Of a stretch of DNA of 64,000 bases, positions 34,889 through 43,368 are shown one piece after another. Within the stretch, counting starts at the first letter, position 1; each line of letters begins with the position of its first letter. The notes under the pieces are model-generated. The model worked only from the letters and a program-made list of their open reading frames with translations. It did not search any database and had not been told where the DNA came from. Source of the DNA: Elusimicrobiota bacterium (GTDB lineage Bacteria; Elusimicrobiota; Elusimicrobia; FEN-1173); the NCBI GenBank assembly GCA_016788905.1, contig JAEURZ010000013.1, positions 1 to 64,000 on the forward strand. The letters are read 5' to 3'. A program made the position numbers and the translations under genes.

Positions 34889-35499
34889 AGGAATTTAAGG
34901 TCAACATGTTTTTTAAAAAGAAGGGTTCGTGCTGTTTGCCACAGGATGACCAGATCCACCCACAAATTATGGTGATCCACGTATTTCATTTGCAAACGCA
35001 ATTTTGTTGGGCGAATAAGCTCCATGTATCCCCTCTCTGGATCGGGATGATCTTTTAAGAATGCCCCCTCATCCGGATTCGCGAGTGATGCCCAGTCCGT
35101 GATCCCCGGGCGAACGCTTAAAATCTTTTTCTCCTCAGCCGTAAACATGTCCACATAGTGCTTAACCTCCGGGCGAGGGCCCACAAGGCTCATGTCCCCA
35201 CGGATGACGTTCCACAGCTGCGGAAGTTCATCTAATTTTTTGTTCCTAAGCCACAGCCCAATTTTAGTGATTCGCGGATCCCGATCGGAAGCAGTAAACC
35301 CACCGATTTTGTCGGCGTTCACAACCATCGTTCTGAATTTGAGAAGGGAGAACAATCCACCGTTTAACCCCACCCGTTTTCCCCCATAAATAACAGGCCC
35401 CCCGTCTTCACGTTTGATCAAAAAAGCGATCAACGCGATAAAGGGTAATAGAAAAATTAAACCAGTCGTTGACAAAAAAATATCAATCATTCGTTTCAA
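34885..35499 (-). CDS. Polyprenyl-phosphate sugar-1-phosphate transferase (PGT, WcaJ/PglC-like)
   Basis: 204 residues. The start is TTG 35499, one base after the preceding stop, with GGGAG nine bases upstream; it gives LKRMIDIFLSTTGLIFLLPF, the classical beginning. The hydrophobic re-entrant helix is followed by LLKFRTMVVNADK, catalytic KLDELPQLWNVIRGDMSLVG and GPRPEVKHY. The enzyme loads the first sugar phosphate onto undecaprenyl phosphate, starting the glycan. Small PglC-type length, lacking an N-terminal extension. It overlaps the E1alpha gene by 4 bases. Confidence 0.93.
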   Translation of the reverse strand: MKRMIDIFLSTTGLIFLLPFIALIAFLIKREDGGPVIYGGKRVGLNGGLFSLLKFRTMVVNADKIGGFTASDRDPRITKIGLWLRNKKLDELPQLWNVIRGDMSLVGPRPEVKHYVDMFTAEEKKILSVRPGITDWASLANPDEGAFLKDHPDPERGYMELIRPTKLRLQMKYVDHHNLWVDLVILWQTARTLLFKKHVDLKFL

Positions 35500-35500
35500 T

Positions 35501-36781
35501 TTACAAATCTCCCGATCGATGACTCTTTCCTTTATTGGGTCCCATTTCGCCTCGCACGAGAGCCTCGACCCTTTCGGCGTATCTGGAATAAATGACAGAG
35601 GCGTTAAACCTTTCGTGAAAGAGCCGTGTTGCATTTTTTGAACACAGATTAAAAAAAACGGAATCATCGGAAAGTTGGCGGAGAGATTTTACCAAATTAC
35701 CTAGATCTCCAGGGGGATAAAAAAGCCCAACCTTTTCTTTTTCAATTATATTCCGAATTTCGCCTCCAAACGAAGAAACCACCGGGAGGCCCTCAGAGAT
35801 ATAAGCGAAAAATTTATTCGTTGGAATCTCCAATGAAACTGAACAGGGGCACACCCCCACATGGGATCGGAGCAGTACGAACTGCAAATCCGCGCGGTTT
35901 AACCACCCAGTTACAGTAACATTAGGTAAGATTTTAGCCTCACTTCGAATAGTTTCTAACCCTTCCCCTTCCCCTGCGATGACAAAATGAAGGTTGCTCG
36001 AGGACAGAAGCCGAGCAGCCTTCAATAAAATGGCTGGATTATGATAAGAGGGGGAAATCGTTCCAACGAAAAGAACGACAAATTTCCCATTCCATTGTCC
36101 CGCCTTTTCTATTAGACGTGGAGAAACCCTATCGTCAGATCCCTTAAAAGTTGAAAATCCTAAACCCAAGACCTGGTCCTGGGAAGTTCTCTTGCGGCCA
36201 GAGTGAGCGAGGCCCCACTCCAACATATCTTCCGTTACTGAAAGAATGGCCGTGGCCGAACGCACAGCAGTTTGCAGCCGTCGCCGTTCGCCCATTAAAA
36301 AAAAGCGAGCCAACCATCGTAATGGTTTTGGAAAGTGGTCTACAAAGAGATCTGGCCATGGATCTCGGACATCCACAAGAAACGGGATTCGCCGTTCATT
36401 TGCGTAGAGAGCGGCCTCATAAGCTAGGTCATAGGGCGGCGTTGATACAACCATGACGTCTGGCCGATCAAAGTCTGGTGCAAGGCTTCGGAATTTCGAT
36501 GACAAAACTCGGTGATCCCTAAATCGAGCCAAAGATATATTTTTCTTGTAGCCCCTCCCCCCCAAGGCAATGAACTCAACACCTGAACGCAGAGATACCT
36601 TCTGGTCCGAATTAAATAGCCATTCTTTTTTGAAATGGTCAAATGCGCTTCCCCACCACAAAACCCGATGCCCTCGCTCTACTAGTTTTTCAACCAAATA
36701 ACCGGTCCGCTGGAGAACCGGGTTCTCCGCAAAACGCATATTCTCGCCAACTTGAACAACCCAGACAGAGAGAGACTTCAT
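35501..36781 (-). CDS. Glycosyltransferase family 4
   Basis: 426 residues from ATG 36781, ATGA-coupled to the ligase. GT-B fold: N-terminal VVQVGENMRFAENPVLQRTG, middle VDVRDPWPDLF, and C-terminal FVGTISPSYHNPAILLKAAR, VIAGEGEGLETI, and the donor-binding NKFFAYISEGLPVVSSFGGE. It adds a sugar from a nucleotide donor to the lipid-linked chain. Specificity cannot be read. Immediately followed by the PGT gene. Confidence 0.88.
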   Translation of the reverse strand: MKSLSVWVVQVGENMRFAENPVLQRTGYLVEKLVERGHRVLWWGSAFDHFKKEWLFNSDQKVSLRSGVEFIALGGRGYKKNISLARFRDHRVLSSKFRSLAPDFDRPDVMVVSTPPYDLAYEAALYANERRIPFLVDVRDPWPDLFVDHFPKPLRWLARFFLMGERRRLQTAVRSATAILSVTEDMLEWGLAHSGRKRTSQDQVLGLGFSTFKGSDDRVSPRLIEKAGQWNGKFVVLFVGTISPSYHNPAILLKAARLLSSSNLHFVIAGEGEGLETIRSEAKILPNVTVTGWLNRADLQFVLLRSHVGVCPCSVSLEIPTNKFFAYISEGLPVVSSFGGEIRNIIEKEKVGLFYPPGDLGNLVKSLRQLSDDSVFFNLCSKNATRLFHERFNASVIYSRYAERVEALVRGEMGPNKGKSHRSGDL

Positions 36782-38085
36782 ACAGAGAGACGAACTCGGT
36801 TTGACTGTCGCACGAGCCAAACAGACGCAGCCGCCATCATCCAAAACACCAGGGAAACCTCCGCGTCATCAAACGCCCGTTCCGTAATGTTGACGAAAAG
36901 GAAGGAAAGAAAAGACGCAAAAAAACAAAGGGAAAGGGCATTGATTGTTTCAGGAGCCCATTCGGGAAATGCTTGAGCGACAGAATTCCTTTTGCGAAAA
37001 CAATTATTTCCGTTTTCCAATAAAACCCAAAGAAGCCAGCAGGACACCACGAGGCCAGGGATTCCCATTTCCGCTAATCTTTGAAGGTAATAATTATGGA
37101 GGTCACCCGCCTGACCTTTTGGATTCGGGGGAAAATCTGATTCATCTTTGTAATGTTCCACGGCTCGTTTGATTTGGCCCGGTCCCACGCCTAAAAGTGG
37201 ATGACGAGAGAACACGTAGAGTCCACCCTTCCAGATGGCAAGCCTATGGTTTTCTTTAAAGCGTTGCGCATCGAAGATGTCTCCCATTTTAATACGGGAA
37301 GCGGGGTAAATAAAGACCAGGGATAGGATAAAGAGCATCGGAACCAGCAAACGAACACGTCGTGGATGAATGACGAAGATAAAGAGCAACCCGATTCCCC
37401 CGGCCAATATCGGCCCCCGTTCCGCCGCAAACACCAAGGCCGCACCGGAAAGAAGAAACCCAACCAAACACATAAGAATCTTCTCCTTTTTTTCAAGAAG
37501 AAGGGCTCCCATAAAAAAGAATGGGGGTAAAAGGAGATGGCTATACGTCATTAGATGGAGGGACCCATGAATCCGATTATCTTTCGGGGAAAGTGAAATA
37601 ACTTTTTGCCAATAAAACGAAAGACGTTGAAACCAGGCCGGAATCTCCCCCCCTTTAAAGTCATACACTCCTTCCCAGAGGATGAATTGTCCCCAACCGT
37701 AGAGAACATTGAGACCCGCGCCCACACCCAGCCCACAAAGGACGGACGGGATGAGGCGCCCTCCATAAGAAAAAAGTAGAAAGTAAAATAATAAGGGATG
37801 CTGAAAATTTACCGCTTTTTTTAAGCTTTCAATCGGGGAATACCCCACTAAACCAGCCAAAAACCACACGGACAAATAGCAGACCAGAACAAGGTCAAAA
37901 GGTGTGTGATGAATAGATATAGACGTTTTTTTTCGAACCAAATCGGCTACCCACAACAGGAAAAGAATGACGAGAAAGATGTTCGTTGCAGCAATCGAGA
38001 AAAAAGGAGAAAACCCCAAGAGGAACACCAAAAGCCGGTGAAAAAATCCAATGTCATTGACCGGGCGGTCCACACGCGTCGTCAC
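36778..38085 (-). CDS. O-antigen ligase/polymerase-type membrane protein (WaaL/Wzy_C)
   Basis: About 435 residues, with ~10 membrane helices. The periplasmic loop contains FSRHPLLGVGPGQIKRAVEH, DLHNYYLQRLAEMGIPGL, the WaaL/Wzy_C pattern with functionally important Arg and His. It would join glycan to lipid A core or protein, or polymerise repeats. Start set to GTG 38085, just after the stop of the dehydratase gene; no good ribosome site, so the start is uncertain. Confidence 0.85.
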   Translation of the reverse strand: MTTRVDRPVNDIGFFHRLLVFLLGFSPFFSIAATNIFLVILFLLWVADLVRKKTSISIHHTPFDLVLVCYLSVWFLAGLVGYSPIESLKKAVNFQHPLLFYFLLFSYGGRLIPSVLCGLGVGAGLNVLYGWGQFILWEGVYDFKGGEIPAWFQRLSFYWQKVISLSPKDNRIHGSLHLMTYSHLLLPPFFFMGALLLEKKEKILMCLVGFLLSGAALVFAAERGPILAGGIGLLFIFVIHPRRVRLLVPMLFILSLVFIYPASRIKMGDIFDAQRFKENHRLAIWKGGLYVFSRHPLLGVGPGQIKRAVEHYKDESDFPPNPKGQAGDLHNYYLQRLAEMGIPGLVVSCWLLWVLLENGNNCFRKRNSVAQAFPEWAPETINALSLCFFASFLSFLFVNITERAFDDAEVSLVFWMMAAASVWLVRQSNRVRLSV

Positions 38086-38092
38086 TAAAAAG

Positions 38093-39988
38093 TCACCGGT
38101 GCCGAGGGGGTTGAGGGGCACGCTCAAAGGAATACTCAGGGATCCAGTCTCGAAGCCCTCGCTTAACCTCTTCATCCGAAAGGATCGGAGTTTGTTCAAT
38201 CCAGTTGCACAAATCATTAAGAAAGGTGGGGGAGACTTCCCTTGCCCGAGCAATACGCACTTTAGAGTGGTGAGTGGGGAGAGTTTTCTCTTCGTCCGCC
38301 AGTAGCTCTTCCTTTATTTTTTCGCCCGCCCGAAGACCGGTAAAAACGATTTTTATTTCGTCATGTTTAAATCCAGAGAGGCGAATCATGTCCTGAGCGA
38401 GGTCAAGAATTTTGACAGGAGATCCCATATCGAGGACAAAGAGCTCGCCCCCCTTTCCCATGAGCCCGGCCTGAAGCACCAACTGGGCTGCTTCCGGGAT
38501 CAACATGAAATACCGTGTCATATCAGGATGAGTGACGGTCAAAGGCCCCCCACGCGCAATCTGTTCTTTGAATTTGGGAATAACGCTTCCGGTACTCCCA
38601 AGCACATTCCCGAACCGAACAACAACGAACTGTGTCTTGCCAACGGAATGAAGCCCTTGACAAACCATTTCGGCCAATCGTTTTGTCGCCCCCATCACGT
38701 TGGTGGGGTTCACAGCCTTGTCAGAAGAGATAAAGACAAATTTTTCCACCCCCTGACGAATCGCAGCGTGAGCGGTATTGAGGGTTCCCAATACATTGTT
38801 GCGGACGGCTTCCCAACAATTGTCATTTTCCATGAGGGGGACGTGTTTATACGCCGCCGCATGAAAGACAACCTGGGGAGAGAAACGTTGAAACAACTCA
38901 TCCAAACGACGAGGATCTCGAACATCGGCGGACAACGCGATGATGGGAATGGATGGAAAGTGCTCAAAAAACTCTTGTTCGATGCGATAAAGGGCGAATT
39001 CGTTGGATTCCAATAGCATCAACTTTGAAGGAGAGAACCGGGCGATTTGACGACAAAGTTCCGATCCAATGGATCCTCCCGCCCCCGTTACTAAAACGGC
39101 CCGATTCGTCAACAAACCGTGTAAACCTGCTTCATCAAGCTTGACCCGGCCACGACCTAACAAATCCTCCAACTCCACTCGGCGAATTTGGGAAACACTG
39201 AGCCGCCCCGTCAGCAGATCTTCCAACCGTGGCACTGTCAAAACAGTTAACCCCGCCGCATTGGCGGCTTCCACAACTGTTCGGCGACGCCAGGGAGAGG
39301 CGGAGGGCATAGCCAGAATCACTTGGGTCACATCGTATTTTTTAGCACATCCCGCCAGTTCCGAAACAGCGCCAAGCACGGTGACCCCGGACAGCATCCG
39401 GCCTTTTTTCTGGGGATCATCGTCCAGCAGCCCCACCACTTCCCACTCGCTTCCACGAAAGAGCTCTCGAAGAAGTCGAGACGCCGATTGCCCTGCTCCT
39501 AAGACCAACACAGGCGTGGCCGAAAGTTTTCGGATGGGGATGAGATGCCCGTCTTTCCAAGATCGATAAAGAAAACGACTTCCCCCCATAAACGTGATCA
39601 ATAATATGGGGTCCAAAAGGAGCACCGATCTCGGCACTTGTTCCAACCGACGATAAAGGAAAAGGGCCATCACAAAGGCTAAGGTGGAAACCAGAACGGC
39701 CAGCACGATACGTCTCAGGTCTGGAAGGCTCGCGAAACGCCAAAGACTCCGGTAGAGCCCAAATCCCCAAAAAACGACGCCTTGAACACTCACGACAATC
39801 ACCAAAGACCAGAGCAAACTTTCTTTGTTTGAGTCAGGAATAGAAAAATTAAATCGGAAATGGAATGCCAATAGCCACGCCAGTCCCGCGACCAATAAAT
39901 CGTGGAGGAATACGATGGCTTTTTTAAAATGCATAAGAAAAGGACTTTCGAGAAAAAGAGGATCCCTCATTGGGATATCGTTGATCAC
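38093..39988 (-). CDS. Membrane-bound nucleotide-sugar 4,6-dehydratase (WbpM/CapD/FlaA1-type)
   Basis: 631 residues. Four N-terminal membrane helices (about 20-150), a Rossmann-like region (VLGAGQSASRLLRELFRG), then the catalytic SDR domain: VLVTGAGGSIGSELCRQIAR, FISSDKAVNPTNVMGATKRL (the SMK-type triad with Met in place of Tyr), and VRFGNVLGSTGSVIPKFKEQ. WbpM makes UDP-4-keto-6-deoxy-GlcNAc, precursor of FucNAc/QuiNAc. Full family length. Start could be 39988 or a later Met such as 39934. Confidence 0.95.
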   Translation of the reverse strand: MINDIPMRDPLFLESPFLMHFKKAIVFLHDLLVAGLAWLLAFHFRFNFSIPDSNKESLLWSLVIVVSVQGVVFWGFGLYRSLWRFASLPDLRRIVLAVLVSTLAFVMALFLYRRLEQVPRSVLLLDPILLITFMGGSRFLYRSWKDGHLIPIRKLSATPVLVLGAGQSASRLLRELFRGSEWEVVGLLDDDPQKKGRMLSGVTVLGAVSELAGCAKKYDVTQVILAMPSASPWRRRTVVEAANAAGLTVLTVPRLEDLLTGRLSVSQIRRVELEDLLGRGRVKLDEAGLHGLLTNRAVLVTGAGGSIGSELCRQIARFSPSKLMLLESNEFALYRIEQEFFEHFPSIPIIALSADVRDPRRLDELFQRFSPQVVFHAAAYKHVPLMENDNCWEAVRNNVLGTLNTAHAAIRQGVEKFVFISSDKAVNPTNVMGATKRLAEMVCQGLHSVGKTQFVVVRFGNVLGSTGSVIPKFKEQIARGGPLTVTHPDMTRYFMLIPEAAQLVLQAGLMGKGGELFVLDMGSPVKILDLAQDMIRLSGFKHDEIKIVFTGLRAGEKIKEELLADEEKTLPTHHSKVRIARAREVSPTFLNDLCNWIEQTPILSDEEVKRGLRDWIPEYSFERAPQPPRHR

Positions 39989-41256
39989 CCATGATTTAAA
40001 AAAATGGAGGATACGCCAGGTTTGACTCTAAAGGAGAAAAAAATGAATACCCCCAAGAACCCAAGGAAGGAAAAAAAACTTGTGGCCGCCTTGACCTTTG
40101 TCTTTTCCCCAGGGACAACCGCCTGGCTCGCTATCCGAACATTAGCCATTGGGACACTGCCGGCAAGTCTCGTTTCACCCATATTGGAACAAATGGCTAT
40201 AAAACTCTTATTTGCGATCTCATAATCACGTTCCAACCGATCTAACGAAACAGAAGAGGTGATTATAGCCCCGGAAATTCTGTCGATTAATGTTTTGTTT
40301 TCCTTTATGCTATTTTTGAGTTGGTTCCTACGAAAAACAAGAGTCTCTTGATCCACCGCCATATCGCTAATTTTCTTCTGCAGGTCCAGATACAGAGGAT
40401 TTGCCCCATAAGTAATAATCCCCTGAATTTTGGTTCCGGACTCCACTCCAAGAGGGAATTCACGTAAGGGAAGAACGTCCTGATTCCCACCTGCCACAGG
40501 CGCATTTGGGAAAATCAATTTATGTTTCTTCATCTCCTCTTTCATCACGGGAAGCGTATATGAATTTTGATCAATGGCAGGATCAATGAGCATCAGCTCT
40601 TTTATTTGACCAATAACCATGGACTGCCGAGATTCAAGCTCAGCTTGTTGAATAGCTAACTGCGGTTTAAGTCGTTTAATTTGAGATTGAAGACCCTCCA
40701 TTTCATGACACAATTTCTCATAGGGGCCCCCCAACAATGCGTCCCCCTTTTGAAACATTTCGGCACGTTGTTGGCCCAAAACATCGACAACAGCTTGCGC
40801 CCAAAAATTAACCCCTTGGATAGATTCCTTGGCAGAGCTCGATGTGGCCTGTAAACGCAACAACCGTGTATTATGAATACTCCTGGCAGAAAAAGAAACT
40901 GGGGTGTTCAGCCCCTTTTCGTTAAGTCGGGAAGTGACCGTATTCAAAACATTTTGGGTTTCGGCGAGGACTTCAACCGTTTTCACCTGACTTGTTGAGT
41001 CACTTTTTGCAGCCAAGAAATCAGAGTCCGCCCGGGAGTCCAATACTTTTTGAATGGGGTTTGTCGAAACCTCAAGAAAGGCTTCCGAAATATAGTCTAT
41101 CCGCAGATGGGATCCAATAAAAAAACCAAGTATCCCGCCCACGAATCCTCCCACAAGGGCTCGAAGAAGGATACGCCCCCCCACGCGCAAAAACTCAATC
41201 AATTCGGACGCCCCGATTTGAATAACAGGACCTTCATGGTCCGCGGATTTTTCCAT
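39985..41256 (-). CDS. Wzz-type polysaccharide chain-length determinant
   Basis: 423 residues from ATG 41256 (MEKSADHEG), with AAAGG upstream. N-terminal membrane helix (LVGGFVGGILGFFIG), Wzz domain (SEAFLEVSTNPIQKVL), long periplasmic coiled coil (GLQSQIKRLKPQLAIQQAEL, KLKEENK-like), and C-terminal helix (FFSFLGFLGVFIFFS). It co-polymerises with Wzy to set O-chain length; no tyrosine kinase domain. First gene of operon A, downstream of a good promoter. Confidence 0.9.
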   Translation of the reverse strand: MEKSADHEGPVIQIGASELIEFLRVGGRILLRALVGGFVGGILGFFIGSHLRIDYISEAFLEVSTNPIQKVLDSRADSDFLAAKSDSTSQVKTVEVLAETQNVLNTVTSRLNEKGLNTPVSFSARSIHNTRLLRLQATSSSAKESIQGVNFWAQAVVDVLGQQRAEMFQKGDALLGGPYEKLCHEMEGLQSQIKRLKPQLAIQQAELESRQSMVIGQIKELMLIDPAIDQNSYTLPVMKEEMKKHKLIFPNAPVAGGNQDVLPLREFPLGVESGTKIQGIITYGANPLYLDLQKKISDMAVDQETLVFRRNQLKNSIKENKTLIDRISGAIITSSVSLDRLERDYEIANKSFIAICSNMGETRLAGSVPMANVRIASQAVVPGEKTKVKAATSFFSFLGFLGVFIFFSFRVKPGVSSIFLNHG

Positions 41257-41332
41257 AGGTTTCCCTTTCCAGGGGATGGAGTGAAGCCCCCCTTGGGCAC
41301 AAACGAGAGAAAAAATTCTGTGCGCAAATACT

Positions 41333-41361
41333 ACAATAAGCTGAGACACTTGGCACACCAA
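41333..41361 (-). promoter_or_regulatory. Promoter of glycan operon A (wzz first)
   Basis: On the minus strand TTGGTG (41361-41356), a 17-base spacer, then TATTGT (41338-41333). The first start codon is at 41256, a leader of ~70 bases. Confidence 0.6.
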
Positions 41362-41365
41362 TGGA

Positions 41366-41394
41366 TTGCAGGAAATAAAAACATAAGGCATAAT
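41366..41394 (+). promoter_or_regulatory. Promoter of glycan operon B
   Basis: TTGCAG (41366-41371), 17-base spacer, CATAAT (41389-41394). The operon B start is at 41454, preceded by AAAGGA. Its -35 lies four bases from the -35 of the divergent operon A promoter, so a single regulator could control both. Confidence 0.65.
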
Positions 41395-41453
41395 CCGATT
41401 CTGGCGACGAAACCCAAAGCAAACAGGAAGCACATCACTCTTCAAAGGAATCC

Positions 41454-42437
41454 ATGAATAATTTTCCCTATAAAAAAGCCTTGGTGACTGGCGGCGCAGG
41501 ATTTATCGGGAGTCACGTGGTTGAAGCTTTGGTAAAGATGGGCGTTGAAACCATTAGTATTGATAATTACTTTGCTGGCAAACCGATTAATCTCGCCCAT
41601 CTGAAGGGGTACGATAATTTTCATGAAGTCAATTGCGATATAACAAACGATCATGACCTTGAAAAACATTTCCCAGGCGTGGATGTTGTTTTTCATCAGG
41701 CGGCTTCAAAAAAAACAATCTGCATGAAAGATCCGAGGAAAGACCTCGAGATCAATGGCACCGGAACGTTTAATCTCCTCGAACTTGCGGTTAAATACAA
41801 AATTAAAAAATTCGTTCATGCGTCCACCGGTTCTGTTTATGGGGAACCTATTGTTTTCCCTCAAGACGAAAACCACCCTCTTGCCCCAGTTTCGTATTAC
41901 GGCGTCAGCAAGCTGGCTGGGGAGCGGTATGTGAAAGTGTTTGATCATCTGTACGGTCTCAATACAACGATTCTTCGCTATTTTCACATTTATGGCCCTC
42001 GCCAAGAATCAAGTGATGTCGGTGGGGTCGTTTCTATTTACGTCCGGAGTTTACTAACAGGGCAACCGATCACGATCTTTGGAGATGGAACGCAGATGCG
42101 ATCTTTTACGTATATTGATGACGTGGTTCAAGCCAATCTTCGATCAGCGACAGCTGAAAAATCCAGGGGTCAAGTTTACAATTGCACTTCCGGAATTCAG
42201 GTGACCATTGGCCAATTGGCATCAATGGTGGCCACCTGCTTAGAAATTCCATCCCCTGATGTTCGATATGGAGATTGGACACCCGGTGACATCAAATTTT
42301 TTAATGTCGATAATTCAAAAATAAAAAACGATCTGGGGCTTTCCTTTTTAACGGATTTCAAACAGGGGTTGCAAAGGACCGTTGACTGGGGAAAGGATTT
42401 CTTTCTTGACAAAATAGGGCATGCACAAAAATCTTAA
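41454..42437 (+). CDS. NAD-dependent nucleotide-sugar epimerase (extended SDR)
   Basis: 327 residues. ALVTGGAGFIGSHVVEALVK, HASTGSVYGEPIV, SYYGVSKLAGERYV (catalytic Tyr and Lys), RYFHIYGPRQESSDVGGVVS. It resembles UDP-GlcNAc/UDP-Glc 4-epimerases and UDP-glucuronate-active SDRs; the substrate is not clear. First gene of operon B; its end overlaps the GT2 start by 17 bases. Confidence 0.88.
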   Translation: MNNFPYKKALVTGGAGFIGSHVVEALVKMGVETISIDNYFAGKPINLAHLKGYDNFHEVNCDITNDHDLEKHFPGVDVVFHQAASKKTICMKDPRKDLEINGTGTFNLLELAVKYKIKKFVHASTGSVYGEPIVFPQDENHPLAPVSYYGVSKLAGERYVKVFDHLYGLNTTILRYFHIYGPRQESSDVGGVVSIYVRSLLTGQPITIFGDGTQMRSFTYIDDVVQANLRSATAEKSRGQVYNCTSGIQVTIGQLASMVATCLEIPSPDVRYGDWTPGDIKFFNVDNSKIKNDLGLSFLTDFKQGLQRTVDWGKDFFLDKIGHAQKS

Positions 42438-43362
42438 AATTTCCGTTGTTATTCCGGCCTACAACGAGAACGATCTTATAACAGAAACTCTTGAAGGTGT
42501 TCCCGAATTCGTCGATTCAATTTTTGTTATTAATGACGGAAGCACCGATGACACCGCCTCCCGCATCAAGCAACGCCAGCGTGTCGACAGCCGAATCATT
42601 CTCATTCATCATGAGGCCAATAAAGGCCTGGGGCAAAGCTTGATTGACGGCTACTTAGCCAGCGCAAAATCCGACGGCGACGTCACCGCCATCATGGCGG
42701 GAGATAACCAAATGCATCCGAGTGACCTGCCAAAGATGATTGATGCTCTTTTGGCCACCCAAGCGGATTACATCAAAGGGAATCGCCTCCTGCACCGCAA
42801 CATTGATTCCATGCCCACGTATCGTTTCTTCGGGAATGCAATTCTCACCATTCTAACGAAATTCGCGACCGGGTATTATTCGATCATGGACCCCCAATGC
42901 GGTTACACGCTCATTCGCAATTCAGCCCTACGCAATATTCCCATTGAACGAATGACCCGCGGATATGGATATAACGCGGACATTTTATGTATGCTCAACA
43001 TTGAGGGCTTTCGTGCGACAGACATTGAAGTGCAACCGGTTTATGGTCGAGAAAAAAGCAAAATAAAGTTATGGAAATACATTCCCAAAACATCGCTCTT
43101 ACTGATACACCTTTTTTTTAGACGCCTCTGGGGAAAATATGTTGTTCGAGATTTTCACCCCCTTGTTTTATTCTACGCATTCGCGTTTATTAACATCGTG
43201 TTCATTATCATACCAATGACCGTGCGTTTTTTTTACTATTTTTACCTTTACGGCGAAGCCCCAAAAACCACACTCCTGATTTTGACCTCCTCTTTGATGA
43301 CCACCATCCAAACGATCCTTTTTGCCCTCTGGATGGACATGCACCACGGGCAAAAACCATAA
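42421..43362 (+). CDS. Glycosyltransferase family 2 with C-terminal membrane helices (DPM1/ArnC-like)
   Basis: 313 residues. GT-A fold: SVVIPAYNENDLITETLEGV, INDGSTDDTASR, HEANKGLGQSLIDGY, AIMAGDNQMHPSD (DxD-type metal site), MDPQCGYTLIRN. Then two C-terminal membrane helices (VLFYAFAFINIVFIIIPMTV; TTLLILTSSLMTTIQTILFA). Such enzymes make polyprenyl-phosphate sugars or extend chains. Predicted at the inner membrane. Confidence 0.9.
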   Translation: MHKNLKISVVIPAYNENDLITETLEGVPEFVDSIFVINDGSTDDTASRIKQRQRVDSRIILIHHEANKGLGQSLIDGYLASAKSDGDVTAIMAGDNQMHPSDLPKMIDALLATQADYIKGNRLLHRNIDSMPTYRFFGNAILTILTKFATGYYSIMDPQCGYTLIRNSALRNIPIERMTRGYGYNADILCMLNIEGFRATDIEVQPVYGREKSKIKLWKYIPKTSLLLIHLFFRRLWGKYVVRDFHPLVLFYAFAFINIVFIIIPMTVRFFYYFYLYGEAPKTTLLILTSSLMTTIQTILFALWMDMHHGQKP

Positions 43363-43368
43363 CATCCT

